Positions 1-7,453 of a DNA stretch of 18,840 bases are shown piece by piece. Within the stretch, counting starts at the first letter, position 1. Each line of letters opens with the position of its first letter. A model generated the notes under the pieces. That model had not been told where the DNA came from. It made no database searches and saw only the letters and a program-made list of their open reading frames with translations. The stretch is from positions 1 through 18,840 of the forward strand of contig JANJUA010000101.1 of the NCBI GenBank assembly GCA_024710825.1, written 5' to 3'. Made by a program: the position numbers and the translations under genes. Source of the DNA: Solirubrobacteraceae bacterium (GTDB taxonomy: Bacteria > Actinomycetota > Thermoleophilia > Solirubrobacterales > Solirubrobacteraceae).

Positions 1-944
1 GCGGTCGGCACGGCGACGCCGGCGATCTCCGCCAGCACGCAGAACGGCAGCAGGCCGTAGCCGAAGTCCTCGGCGTAGTAGCGGTGGCGCAGCGAGTCCG
101 GCGCCTGGATCGTCCGGTTCGCCTCGCCCCCGGCGATCGCCGCGCGCAGGTCGCCCGCCGCGGCGGCCGGGTCGACGGTCCCGATCGCGGCCATCTCGTC
201 CAGCAGCGGGTCGAGCTCGTGGCCGAAGGCCCGCGCCACGCGCAGCCGCTCGGCGTCGAGCGCCGAGATCACGCGGGCGACCGCCGGTGTCGTGCCGTCG
301 GCGTAGAACCGGAAGGCGCCCGCGGTCGCCTCGACCCAGGCGGCGGCGAGGACGGCTCCCGGAGGGTGGAGCACCAGGTTGACGTTCGCGAGGCCGGTGG
401 CGAGCACGTCGCGCTCGCGCACCGCGGCCGGGTACAGGCGACACGCCCAGTCCAGCGCCGCCTCCCCGCCCGGCAGGCAGGCGGCGCGCACGCGGCCGGC
501 CTTCCCCGTGACGCGCACGGCGTCCTCGGCCGGCTTGCGGGCCACGTAGGTGAGCGTCGACAGCTCGGCGAGAGGCGGCGCCGCCTCGCGCATGCGCGCG
601 GCCAGGTGCAGCGCGCCGCCGGTGTGGCCGGGGTTCAGGACGACCGGCAGCTCGGCGCCCGCGGCCACCAGCGCGTCCGCGACGGCGTCGTGCGCCAGCG
701 ACGGCAGGCACACGAGCGCCACGTCGGCTCCCTCGAGCGCCTCGGCCAGGTCGACGGTGACGCGCGCGACGGACGTGAAGCCGTCGCCGAGCACGCCCTC
801 GTGCCGGATGCCGCCTGCCGCGCGCAGCGGCGCCAGCGTGGCGGGCGAGCGGTTCCACAGCGCCACGTCGTGACCGGCCGCCGTCAGCTCGACGGCCGCC
901 TCCGCCCCACCCGCGCCCGCCCCGAGGATCGCGACGCCGCTCAT
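1..944 (-). CDS. NAD/NADP octopine/nopaline dehydrogenase family protein (3' end outside window)
   Basis: I translated this frame directly from the minus strand: 314 codons are present and the gene continues past the left edge. The protein opens with a Rossmann nucleotide-binding motif, MSGVAILGAGAGG (GxGxxG at residues 8-13). Near the visible end comes RHRYYAEDFGYGLLPF followed by LAEIAGVAVPT, typical of the C-terminal helical domain of the opine dehydrogenase family. That family reductively condenses an amino acid with a 2-oxoacid, or runs the reverse oxidation, in the cytoplasm with NAD(P)H. Family members are about 360 residues long, so roughly 50 residues are missing. The ATG overlaps the stop of the upstream enolase-superfamily gene (ATGA), so this is the last visible gene of the minus-strand operon. 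The family is fairly sure; the substrate is unknown and a true opine is not demonstrated. Confidence 0.8.
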   Translation of the reverse strand, partial: MSGVAILGAGAGGAEAAVELTAAGHDVALWNRSPATLAPLRAAGGIRHEGVLGDGFTSVARVTVDLAEALEGADVALVCLPSLAHDAVADALVAAGAELPVVLNPGHTGGALHLAARMREAAPPLAELSTLTYVARKPAEDAVRVTGKAGRVRAACLPGGEAALDWACRLYPAAVRERDVLATGLANVNLVLHPPGAVLAAAWVEATAGAFRFYADGTTPAVARVISALDAERLRVARAFGHELDPLLDEMAAIGTVDPAAAAGDLRAAIAGGEANRTIQAPDSLRHRYYAEDFGYGLLPFCVLAEIAGVAVPT

Positions 945-2116
945 CGGCCCGCCGCCACCTCGGCCTGCGCGTAGTGGCGCAGCTTCTCCTCGTCGACCTG
1001 CACGCCCAGGCCCGGCCCGTCGGGGCACAGCACCGCGCCGTCGACGAACCGCAGCGGCTCGGCGATGATGTCGTCGAGGTAGTAGACGCCCGCGACCCGC
1101 GGGCCGTCGAAGCCCTCGATCCGCGTCACCGGGCAGACGCTCGGCAGGATCGCCCGCTCGAGCGAGACCCCGAGGTGCAGGTTGGCGGCGTTGCCGATGC
1201 CCATCTCGATCGACCCGCCGATGTCGCAGTACATGCCGAGCGCCGCCGCGAGCTCCGCCTGCTGACGGGCGCGCCACAGCCCGCCCGGCTTGGTCACGTA
1301 GCACGAGAAGCACTGCGCGGCGCCGAGCTCGGAGAGCTCGAGGATGTCGAGCGCCGTCCACGCCGACTCGTCGGCCATGACGGGCGTCTCGATCCGCTGG
1401 GCCACCTCCGCCAGGGCCTTCGCCCCCGCGAGCGGCTGCTCGCAGAGGAAGATCCCCCACTCCTCCTGCTCGCGCGTGACCGAGACGGCCTCCTGGATCG
1501 TCTCGTAGCCCTCGTTGCCGTCGACGCGGATGCGCACCGCGTCGCCGAGCCGCTCGCGCAGCGCCCGCACCAGGGCGACGTCGCGCTCGGGGTCCAGGCC
1601 GGTCTTGCACTTGATCGTCTTCGCGCCCTCGGCGACCGCCTCCGCGGCCTCTTCGACGCACTGCTCCACGGGCATGATCCCGAGCGAGTGAGCGACCTCG
1701 ATGCCGTCGCGCCGCTTGCCGCCGAGCAGCCGCCAGACCGGCACGCCGAGCGCCTTGCCGGCGGCGTCGTGGCAGGCGATGTCGATCGCCGCCTTCGCGT
1801 ACGGGTTGCCCTTGACGACCTTGTCCATCCGCTGGTGGATCAGCCCGACGTCGGCCGGGTCCAGCCCGCGGATGGCGGGCTCCAGGTAGTCGAGCACCAG
1901 GTGGCGCACCGTCAGCGGCGTCTCGCCGTACTGGCGGCCGTGCGCGCCGCCCCAGGTCGCGATCGCCGGGGACTCGCCCCAGCCGCTGATGCCCTCGTCG
2001 GTGTCGAGGCGCACGATCGCGTGGTGGCCGATCGGCGTCTCCATCTTCGAGGCCCACGTGTGCTCCCGGCGCGACGGCAGGGCCACGAGGAAGACCTCGA
2101 CTCCGGTGATCTGCAT
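941..2116 (-). CDS. Mandelate racemase/muconate lactonizing enzyme family protein (enolase superfamily)
   Basis: This is a full-length 391-residue enolase-superfamily enzyme. The catalytic lysine pair is a KxK motif (K169-C-K171), which points to the MLE-type subgroup rather than mandelate racemase (KxH). Metal ligands appear in order as D199 (in VDGN), E226 (in CEQP) and D249 (in ADES), followed by the second-face lysine K276 (in YVTKPGG) and a GGSIEMGIGNAA segment near residue 300. The family abstracts the alpha proton of a carboxylate; KxK members include cycloisomerases, dipeptide epimerases, N-acylamino acid racemases and some hydroxyproline dehydratases. The start ATG directly abuts the stop of the M24 gene (TGAATG), and its own stop overlaps the next ATG. 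With a peptidase-fold enzyme upstream and an opine-dehydrogenase-family enzyme downstream, an amino-acid-like substrate is plausible, but this is inference. Confidence 0.88.
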   Translation of the reverse strand: MQITGVEVFLVALPSRREHTWASKMETPIGHHAIVRLDTDEGISGWGESPAIATWGGAHGRQYGETPLTVRHLVLDYLEPAIRGLDPADVGLIHQRMDKVVKGNPYAKAAIDIACHDAAGKALGVPVWRLLGGKRRDGIEVAHSLGIMPVEQCVEEAAEAVAEGAKTIKCKTGLDPERDVALVRALRERLGDAVRIRVDGNEGYETIQEAVSVTREQEEWGIFLCEQPLAGAKALAEVAQRIETPVMADESAWTALDILELSELGAAQCFSCYVTKPGGLWRARQQAELAAALGMYCDIGGSIEMGIGNAANLHLGVSLERAILPSVCPVTRIEGFDGPRVAGVYYLDDIIAEPLRFVDGAVLCPDGPGLGVQVDEEKLRHYAQAEVAAGR

Positions 2117-3244
2117 TCAGGCTCCGATCCTGAGGATTTCGCCGGCCTCGGTCAGCAGCTCGCAGCCGTCGGCCGTGATGAGGACCTCGTCCTCGATCTG
2201 CATGCCGAACCGCCCCTCCAGCGAGGTCAGCGGCTCGATGCACAGCACCATGCCCTCCTCGAGCGGCACGGAGGTCAGCGCGTTGACGAACGGCCCCTCG
2301 TGGAGGGTCACGCCGAGCCCGTGCCCGACGAAGTGGTATGCGGGCAGCCCCGCGGCCGTGATGGCGTCGTGGTAGATCGCGTGGACGTCGGAGCTGATCG
2401 CGCCCGGCCGCAGCGCTTCCAAGCAGCGGTGGTGGACGTCGAGCAGGAGGTCGTAGATGCGGCGCTGCTCGGCGTTCGGCTCGCCGACGACCGCGGTGCG
2501 GGCGACATCGGAGTAGTAATGGCCGGCCGTGCCGATCACGTCGGTGCGGACTATGTCGCCCGGCGCCAGCACGCGGTCGGTCGGCGGCCCGTTGAGGTGC
2601 GCGGAGCGCTCGCCGGAGGCGACGACCAGCATCGTCAGCGCGTCGCCGCCGGCCCGGTGGTAGCGCTCGGTGATGAGGTTGCCGAGCTCCCGCTCCGTCG
2701 AGCCGGCGGACACGAGCGCGACGCACTCCTCGGTGATGCGCTGGGCGGCGCGGCCGATGTGGCGGATGCGCTCGATCTCCGAGGGCGTCTTGATCCGCCG
2801 CAGCCGCTCCCAGTGCTCGTCCACCGCTCGCAGCTCCGCCCTCGGCAGAGCCGAGCGCAGCCGCTCGTGGTCGGCGTGCGTCAGGTACGTCGTCTCGATC
2901 CCGATGCGGGCGTCCGCGAGCCCGCGGCTCCGCAGCGACGCCGCGATCACGTCGATCGGGTGCTCGACGAACTCCTCGTAGGAGGTGACCCGGTCCAGGC
3001 GCGACTGCGAGCTCACGAGCGGCGCCTCCAGCCTCACCGTGACGATCTCGGTGTCGCGCCCGTCGGCGGGCAGGATCGCCGCGGCCAGGCGCGAGCGGAC
3101 CGTCTTCTGCGACGGCGGCGCGGCGCCCGACGCGTAGGCCAGGTTCTCCGGCGACATCGGGACCATGGCGTCGAGGCCCTGCTCGGCCATCGCCTCCCGC
3201 ACCTTGACGAGGATCTCGTCGACCACCACCACCTCTTCGCTCAC
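2117..3244 (-). CDS. M24 family (Xaa-Pro peptidase/creatinase fold) metallohydrolase
   Basis: The protein is 375 residues from a GTG start at 3244, which overlaps the TGA of the upstream fusion gene (GTGA). The open frame continues far upstream, but that part lies antisense-like inside another gene and has no family similarity. The N-terminal creatinase-like domain covers about residues 10-145 and the pita-bread catalytic domain about 155-370. All five metal ligands of the peptidase are visible: D235 and D246 (TDVIGTAGHYYSDVART), H308 (FVGHGLG), E337 (CIEPLT) and E351 (QIEDEV), plus the conserved H215 (SAHLNGPP). Creatinase lacks this metal set, so a metal-dependent Xaa-Pro-type hydrolase or an amidohydrolase such as ectoine hydrolase fits better. 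In this operon it more likely serves small-molecule catabolism than general protein turnover. The substrate is not identifiable. Confidence 0.85.
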   Translation of the reverse strand: MSEEVVVVDEILVKVREAMAEQGLDAMVPMSPENLAYASGAAPPSQKTVRSRLAAAILPADGRDTEIVTVRLEAPLVSSQSRLDRVTSYEEFVEHPIDVIAASLRSRGLADARIGIETTYLTHADHERLRSALPRAELRAVDEHWERLRRIKTPSEIERIRHIGRAAQRITEECVALVSAGSTERELGNLITERYHRAGGDALTMLVVASGERSAHLNGPPTDRVLAPGDIVRTDVIGTAGHYYSDVARTAVVGEPNAEQRRIYDLLLDVHHRCLEALRPGAISSDVHAIYHDAITAAGLPAYHFVGHGLGVTLHEGPFVNALTSVPLEEGMVLCIEPLTSLEGRFGMQIEDEVLITADGCELLTEAGEILRIGA

Positions 3245-4242
3245 CGGTCCATCTCCCCCACCGGGCCGATCAGCTCGACCTCGTTGCCGTCGGGATCCTC
3301 GAGGTAGACCGAGATCCCGTAGGCGTTGACCTCCGGGCCGCGGATCACCCGCACCCCGGCTTTCCGCGCGCGCTCCGCCAGCTCGAGCACGCCCGTCACG
3401 TGGAAGGCGACGTGGTCGACGTTGCCGCTGCGCCCGCCGCCGGGAACGCGGCCGTCCGTCAGCCCCATGCCCTGCCGGGTCAGCGTCAGCGGGCGGCCGT
3501 CGCGGAAGCGCTCGCGCTTGCGGACCTCGAAGCCCAGCAGGTCGACGTAGAACGCCTCGGCCCGCTTGAGGTCGCACGTCTGCAGCAGCAGGTGCGCGAG
3601 CTGCTCGACGCGCGCGGTGCGAGCGCCCTCGAGCCAGGCGACGACCTCGTCCGAGGTCGCCAGCTCGCCGAGGTAGTGCGACCAGACGGCGTGGGCGGTC
3701 GGCGCCCACTCGGGCCGCACGGCCGCGATGCAGTCGGTGACGGCCACGACGTCGTAGTCGCGCAGGTACGCCTCGCGCAGGGTGGTCTCGACGCAGGCGT
3801 TCGCCGTCACGCCGGTGACCAGCAGCGCCTCGACGCCGAGCATCCGCAGCATCGCGTCGAGCCGGGTCTCGTAGAAGGCGCCGAAGCGGTGCTTGACGAT
3901 GCGGTAGGTGGGGTCGTCGGCCAGGTCGGCCAGCTCGTCGACGATCTCGGCGTCCCAGGTGCCCGCGAGCGCGGAGACCCGCTTGCGCTTGGCGGTGTGC
4001 GAGGCCAGCCGCTTGCGCGCCCGGCTCGCGTCCTGCTCGAGATGCGCCTGGATGGTCCACAGCACGGGCGTCCCGGCAGCGCGGCACGCCTCGACCAGGG
4101 TGCGGTGCGGGGCGATCGTCGCCTGGGCGGGCGCGACGTCGACGCCCGACGAGCCGAGCGTCCCCTCGGAGTGCACGAACGCGTTCTGCATGTCGATGAC
4201 GAGCAGCGCCGTCCGGGCGGGGTCCAGCCGGTCGAGGCTCAT
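3241..4242 (-). CDS. Isochorismatase-like hydrolase fused to a C-terminal VOC (glyoxalase/dioxygenase fold) domain
   Basis: This is one uninterrupted 333-residue frame with two domains. Residues 8-205 are an isochorismatase/cysteine hydrolase domain with the complete triad D17 (VIDMQN), K117 (IVKHRF) and C150 (TANAC), and the GVTAN cis-peptide region at 144-148. Residues 212-330 are a VOC domain with candidate metal ligands H217, H277 (NVDHVAF) and E323 (DGNEVEL). Isochorismatase-fold enzymes cleave C-N or C-O bonds, for example in N-carbamoyl amines and ureides; VOC domains catalyse metal-dependent isomerisation, epimerisation or ring cleavage. Each domain alone is common, but the fusion is unusual. 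The ATG at 4242 overlaps the tautomerase stop (ATGA), and its own TGA overlaps the M24 start. Both active sites look intact, so it may be bifunctional. The reactions are unknown. Confidence 0.85.
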   Translation of the reverse strand: MSLDRLDPARTALLVIDMQNAFVHSEGTLGSSGVDVAPAQATIAPHRTLVEACRAAGTPVLWTIQAHLEQDASRARKRLASHTAKRKRVSALAGTWDAEIVDELADLADDPTYRIVKHRFGAFYETRLDAMLRMLGVEALLVTGVTANACVETTLREAYLRDYDVVAVTDCIAAVRPEWAPTAHAVWSHYLGELATSDEVVAWLEGARTARVEQLAHLLLQTCDLKRAEAFYVDLLGFEVRKRERFRDGRPLTLTRQGMGLTDGRVPGGGRSGNVDHVAFHVTGVLELAERARKAGVRVIRGPEVNAYGISVYLEDPDGNEVELIGPVGEMDR

Positions 4243-4433
4243 GCGTCGGTCCGATCGACGCCGAGCACGCCCGCGCGGGCCCAGTTCTCCTTGGAGACCT
4301 CGTGGATGATCACGTGGAGGCCGTCGGGTCGGCAGTCGGCGTGCTCGACCATGGCGTCCGTGATCGCGCGGCACAGCCGGCGCTTCTGCTCGACGGTCCG
4401 GCCCTCCCAGATCTCGACGGTGACGACGGGCAT
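4239..4433 (-). CDS. 4-oxalocrotonate tautomerase family protein
   Basis: This 64-residue protein matches the usual 60-70 residue size of the 4-oxalocrotonate tautomerase family. It begins MPVVTVEIWEGRT; removal of Met exposes the catalytic amino-terminal proline, and R12 corresponds to the substrate-binding Arg11 of the mature enzyme. The middle (HVIIHEVSKENWARAGVL) is the characteristic second beta strand and turn. The family interconverts enol and keto tautomers of 2-oxoacids, often in catechol meta-cleavage and related routes, acting as a cytosolic hexamer. Its start shares one base with the stop of the lipoyl-domain gene (TGATG) and its stop overlaps the start of the isochorismatase-VOC gene. 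It probably prepares the keto form of an intermediate of this operon. Confidence 0.88.
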   Translation of the reverse strand: MPVVTVEIWEGRTVEQKRRLCRAITDAMVEHADCRPDGLHVIIHEVSKENWARAGVLGVDRTDA

Positions 4434-4696
4434 CAGGCGCCCGCCTCGTACTCGGCCCGGTCGGCCGCGATGACGCACAGCTCGACGCCGACGTCGACCG
4501 TCTCGCCCTCCTCGACGAGCGCCCGCGCGAAGACGCCGCCGACGGGGGCCGGCAGGTCCATCTGCGCCTTCTCGGACTCGACCGTGGCGAGCACGTCGCC
4601 CTGGGCGACGTCGTCGCCGGGACCGACCATCCACTCGACGATCGGGCCCTCCTCCATGGAGAGCCCCCACTTGGGCAGCTTCACGATCTCGGCCAT
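4433..4696 (-). CDS. Free-standing lipoyl-domain protein (biotin/lipoyl carrier; detached E2 swinging arm)
   Basis: This 87-residue protein consists of a single lipoyl/biotinyl domain and little else. K43 in VESEKAQMDLPAP sits at the exposed hairpin, where lipoate is attached in 2-oxoacid dehydrogenase E2 proteins. The first half (LPKWGLSMEEGPIVEW) is the usual E2 N-terminal strand pattern, and there is no E3-binding or catalytic domain after it. It starts one base inside the stop of E1 beta (TGATG). The E2 remainder (E3-binding plus acyltransferase core, lacking a lipoyl domain) is encoded at 14060-14941, so this is read as the carrier half of a split E2. A glycine-cleavage H protein would be about 125 residues, and a biotin carrier would normally show an MKM attachment motif instead of EKAQ. 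Confidence 0.88.
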   Translation of the reverse strand: MAEIVKLPKWGLSMEEGPIVEWMVGPGDDVAQGDVLATVESEKAQMDLPAPVGGVFARALVEEGETVDVGVELCVIAADRAEYEAGA

Positions 4697-5688
4697 CACA
4701 CCACCCCGGCCCCGCCGCGGACCGTGGCCCGGGCGACGTCGACGATCCGCTCGACGCTCGGCAGCATCGCGGCCTCGAGCTGCGGCGCGTAGGGGTGCGG
4801 GGTCGCGAGCGCCCCCACGCGCCCGATCGGCGCCTTCAGCAGGTCGAACATCTCGGACGCGGCGATCGCGGCGATCTCCGCGCCGAAGCCGCCCCGGGCC
4901 ACCGCCTCGTGCAGCGTCAGCAGCCGGCCGGTCCGCTCCAGCGAGGCGCGCAGGCCGTCGCGATCGAACGGGACGAGGCTGCGGACGTCCCACACCTCGA
5001 CGGAGATGCCGTCCTCCTCGAGGATCGCCGCCGCCTCGAGCGCCTGGTGGACGCCGCGCATGTAGGTGGCGATCGTGAGGTCGCCGCCCTCGCGGACGAC
5101 GAGCCCCTCCCCGAGCGGGGCGGGCTCTGAGTCGCCGTCGACCTCGCCCTTGGTGTTGTAGAGCATCCGCTGCTCGAAGAACATGACCGGATCGGGGTCG
5201 CGGATCGCCGCCTTGAGGAACGCCTTGGCGTCCCGCGGCGTCGACGGGGCGACCACCTTCAGCCCGGGGACGTGGGCGAACCACGCCTCGAGCGACTGCG
5301 AGTGCTGGGCGGCGGTGGAGCCGTTGGTCCCGCACAGCATCCGGATCACGAGCGGGGCCGAGAGTCGCCCGCCCGTCATGTAGTGGATCTTCGCCGCCTG
5401 GTTGACCACCTGGTCCATCGCCAGGACGATGAAGTCGTTGAACATGATCTCGACGACCGGCCGAGCGCCCATCATCGACGCGCCCAGGGCGGCGCCGACG
5501 ACGGCCTCCTCGGAGATCGGCGTGTCGAGCACGCGATCCTCCCCGTGCTTCTCCAGCAGCCCCCTGGTGATGCCGAAGGAGCCGCCGGGCCGCCCGATGT
5601 CCTCGCCGAGCAAGATGACCTCGGGGTCGCGGGACATCTCCTCGTCGAGGGCCTGGGTGATCGCCTGACCGAAGCGGATGGTGCTCAT
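4696..5688 (-). CDS. 2-oxoacid dehydrogenase complex E1 component, beta subunit (acetoin/pyruvate dehydrogenase type)
   Basis: This 330-residue transketolase-like protein has the length and layout of E1 beta (PdhB/AcoB/BkdB). Visible landmarks are LLGEDIG (residues 27-32), the TPP-activating glutamate E60 in DTPISEEAVVG, the QHSQSLEAWFAHVPGLKVV block with H129, and the C-terminal transketolase domain from about residue 205. With E1 alpha it forms the alpha2beta2 thiamine-diphosphate enzyme that decarboxylates a 2-oxoacid, or cleaves acetoin, and loads the acyl group on lipoate. The ATG overlaps the E1 alpha stop (ATGA) and the TGA overlaps the lipoyl-domain start, consistent with stoichiometric coupled translation. 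Substrate type (acetoin, pyruvate or branched-chain) cannot be settled from sequence. Confidence 0.93.
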   Translation of the reverse strand: MSTIRFGQAITQALDEEMSRDPEVILLGEDIGRPGGSFGITRGLLEKHGEDRVLDTPISEEAVVGAALGASMMGARPVVEIMFNDFIVLAMDQVVNQAAKIHYMTGGRLSAPLVIRMLCGTNGSTAAQHSQSLEAWFAHVPGLKVVAPSTPRDAKAFLKAAIRDPDPVMFFEQRMLYNTKGEVDGDSEPAPLGEGLVVREGGDLTIATYMRGVHQALEAAAILEEDGISVEVWDVRSLVPFDRDGLRASLERTGRLLTLHEAVARGGFGAEIAAIAASEMFDLLKAPIGRVGALATPHPYAPQLEAAMLPSVERIVDVARATVRGGAGVV

Positions 5689-6689
5689 CGCAGCGCCTTT
5701 GAGTCGATGCTGTCCGCGTACACGTGCTCGAGCGTCTGCTCCACCCCGGCGACCGTGCCGGCGGCGGCGAACGCCGCGGCCTCGTCGAGCCGCCGCTCGA
5801 CGCGGGCGCGGACCTCGCCGAGCTCCGTCTCGTCCACGCCGAGCTCCTGCGCCAGGCGCGCCGGGAACGTGATCGTCGGGTCGGTCTCGAGCCACTGCTC
5901 GAGCTCGCCCTCGGGCCGGTAGGAGCACATGTCGCCCTCGTAGTGGCCGCGGTGGCGGTAGGTCTTGCACTCGACGAGCGAGGGGCCGTCGCCGGCTCGC
6001 GCGCGGGCGACCGCCTCGGCGACCTTCTCGTAGACGTCGAGCACGTCGTTGCCGTCGGCGATCGTGCCGGGCATCGCGTAGGCCGCGGCGCGGTCGGCGA
6101 CGTCGGGAATCGGCGACTGGTCGGCCTGCGGGGTGAACTCGCCGTAGAGGTTGTTCTCGCAGACGAAGACCGCCGGCAGGCTCCACAGCGCGCAGAGGTT
6201 GAGCACCTCGTGGAAGGCGCCCTGGTTGACCGCGCCGTCGCCGAAGAAGGAGACGGCCACGCCGCCCCTGCCGCGCCGCTTCTGCTGCAGCGCCGCGCCG
6301 CCGGCGATCGGGATCCCGCCGCCGACGATGCCGTTAGCGCCGAGGAAGCCGAGCTCCGTGTCGATCATGTGCAGCGACCCGCCCTTGGAGCGGTTGTAGC
6401 CCTCGACGCGCGCGTACAGCTCGGCGTACATCCGCCCGGGGTCGGCGCCGCGGGCCAGCATGTGGCCGTGCCCGCGGTGGGTGGACAGGATCACGTCGTC
6501 GGGCCCGAGGGCGGCGCACGCGCCGACCGCCGAGGCCTCCTGCCCGATGCACGGGTGGAGGAAGCCCGGGATGTGGCCGGCCAGGCGGTACTCGGAGGCG
6601 CGCTCCTCGAACCGCCGGATCAGCAGCATCCGCTCGTAGAGCCCGACGAGCGTCGGTGTGTCGAGGCGCTCGCCGACCGCTCTGGTCAT
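5685..6689 (-). CDS. 2-oxoacid dehydrogenase complex E1 component, alpha subunit (acetoin dehydrogenase-like)
   Basis: I chose the ATG at 6689 (334 residues) over the one 12 bases upstream, because the bases between them read GGGAGGA, a Shine-Dalgarno sequence for the inner start; nothing purine-rich precedes the outer one. The TPP motif runs from GDG at 150-152 to NN at 179-180. STHRGHGH (69-76) and the loop YRHRGHYEGD (244-253) are typical E1 alpha elements. The stretches CIGQEASAVG, GANGIVGGGIP and FVCENNLYGE closely resemble acetoin dehydrogenase alpha (AcoA), so acetoin or a related carbonyl is a leading possibility; pyruvate dehydrogenase remains open. It is the first gene after a 41-base gap that carries a putative promoter and operator, and it is followed by overlapping E1 beta and lipoyl genes. 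Confidence 0.92.
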   Translation of the reverse strand: MTRAVGERLDTPTLVGLYERMLLIRRFEERASEYRLAGHIPGFLHPCIGQEASAVGACAALGPDDVILSTHRGHGHMLARGADPGRMYAELYARVEGYNRSKGGSLHMIDTELGFLGANGIVGGGIPIAGGAALQQKRRGRGGVAVSFFGDGAVNQGAFHEVLNLCALWSLPAVFVCENNLYGEFTPQADQSPIPDVADRAAAYAMPGTIADGNDVLDVYEKVAEAVARARAGDGPSLVECKTYRHRGHYEGDMCSYRPEGELEQWLETDPTITFPARLAQELGVDETELGEVRARVERRLDEAAAFAAAGTVAGVEQTLEHVYADSIDSKALR

Positions 6690-6710
6690 CGTTCCTCCCA
6701 TCAGGAAGAT

Positions 6711-6756
6711 TGGTAAGACGTCAGTCCAGCTTAGGCGGCGGTGAAGCCGCCGTCAA
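6711..6756 (-). promoter_or_regulatory. Putative internal promoter with operator in front of the E1 alpha gene
   Basis: On the minus strand a -35-like TTGACG (6756-6751) is followed after 17 nt by a -10-like TAAGCT (6733-6728). Two bases later comes ACTGACGTCTTACCA (6725-6711), which would cover the transcription start. The operator-like part is an imperfect dyad, TGG-N3-GAC/GTC-N3-CCA, centred on GACGTC. It matches 13 of 15 bases of the element at 11248-11262, and the 25-nt distance from -35 to element is the same in both. Caution: the -35 lies inside the VVDGG codons of the upstream SDR and the -10 includes its TAA stop, so part of the match is explained by coding. Confidence 0.55.
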
Positions 6757-7453
6757 CCACCACGGTCGATCCGACGAAGAACGACGCCTCGTCGGACAGC
6801 AGGAAGGCGGCCGTGGCCGCGATCTCCTCCGGCTCCGCGAAGCGGCCGATCGGGTGCCTGTCACGGAACGCGTCCGGGCTGTCGCGCTCCGCCATGAGCC
6901 GCCTCAGCAGCGGCGTGTCCGTCGACCCCGGGCACAGGCAGTTGGCGCGCACGCCCGCACGCGCGTACTCGACCGCGATCGAGCGCGTCAGGTTCAGCAC
7001 CGCGCCCTTCGCGGCGCTGTATGCGGCCAGCGCCGGCGCGCCGCCGAGCGAGGCGGTCGAGCCCAGCGTGACGATCCGCCCCGCGCCCTGCTCGACGAAG
7101 CCCGGCAGCGCGGCGCGGCAGACGAGGAAGGTCCCCAGCACGCTCGTCTCCAGGACCGCCCGGAAGGCGTCGGGCGGCATCTCGTGCGTGGGGCCGTTCC
7201 AGTGGATGCCGGCGGCGAGCAGCAGCGCGTCGAGGCCGCCCAGCCCGGCCGCGGCCTCCGCGACCAGGCGCTCGCACGCGTCGGCCTCGGTCACGTCCGC
7301 GGCCAGGGAGAGCTCGGCCACGGTGGGCTCCGGCGGACGCAGGTCCGCCGCGGCCACGCGCGCCCCGTCGGCGACGAGCCGCTCCACGCACGCGGCGCCG
7401 ATCCCGCCGGCCGCGCCGGTCACCAGGACCCTCAGGCCGTCGATGCCGCGCAT
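6731..7453 (-). CDS. SDR family oxidoreductase (second SDR of the minus operon)
   Basis: This is a 240-residue classical short-chain dehydrogenase/reductase. The nucleotide-binding motif TGAAGGIG is at residues 12-19 and the catalytic set is S132, Y145 and K149 (YSAAK), with the normal 13-residue Ser-Tyr spacing. The structural NNAG motif is degenerate, reading LLAAG (78-82). The C-terminus VVVDGGFTAA is standard. The protein should interconvert a hydroxyl and a carbonyl with NAD(P)(H). The ATG overlaps the stop of the hydroxypyruvate-isomerase-like gene (TGATG). Its TAA stop is one of the few non-TGA stops here and forms part of a -10-like hexamer for the E1 alpha gene. The substrate is unknown. 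Confidence 0.9.
   Translation of the reverse strand: MRGIDGLRVLVTGAAGGIGAACVERLVADGARVAAADLRPPEPTVAELSLAADVTEADACERLVAEAAAGLGGLDALLLAAGIHWNGPTHEMPPDAFRAVLETSVLGTFLVCRAALPGFVEQGAGRIVTLGSTASLGGAPALAAYSAAKGAVLNLTRSIAVEYARAGVRANCLCPGSTDTPLLRRLMAERDSPDAFRDRHPIGRFAEPEEIAATAAFLLSDEASFFVGSTVVVDGGFTAA

Noticed and set aside
974..3307. A 777-codon open frame on the plus strand, antisense to the enolase-superfamily and M24 genes
   Set aside because: Arg/His/Asp/Val-rich translation without any recognisable motif; it is the mirror of codon bias on the true minus-strand genes, whose active sites are intact.
3245..4087. N-terminal extension of the M24 frame
   Set aside because: The extension is Arg/Ala-rich, lies inside the isochorismatase-VOC coding region, and the GTG at 3244 gives a normal-length M24 protein with the same GTGA overlap as other junctions.
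2117..4242. A creatinine/creatine degradation pair (creatinase fold plus N-carbamoylsarcosine-amidase fold)
   Set aside because: The M24 protein keeps the complete metal-binding set that creatinase lacks, and no sarcosine oxidase or hydantoinase is near; fold membership alone is too weak.
4433..4696. Reading the small lipoyl protein as a glycine-cleavage H protein or a biotin carrier protein
   Set aside because: Too short for GcvH and lacking its flanking helices; the attachment site is ESEKAQ, not the MKM of biotin carriers; it is coupled to E1 beta.
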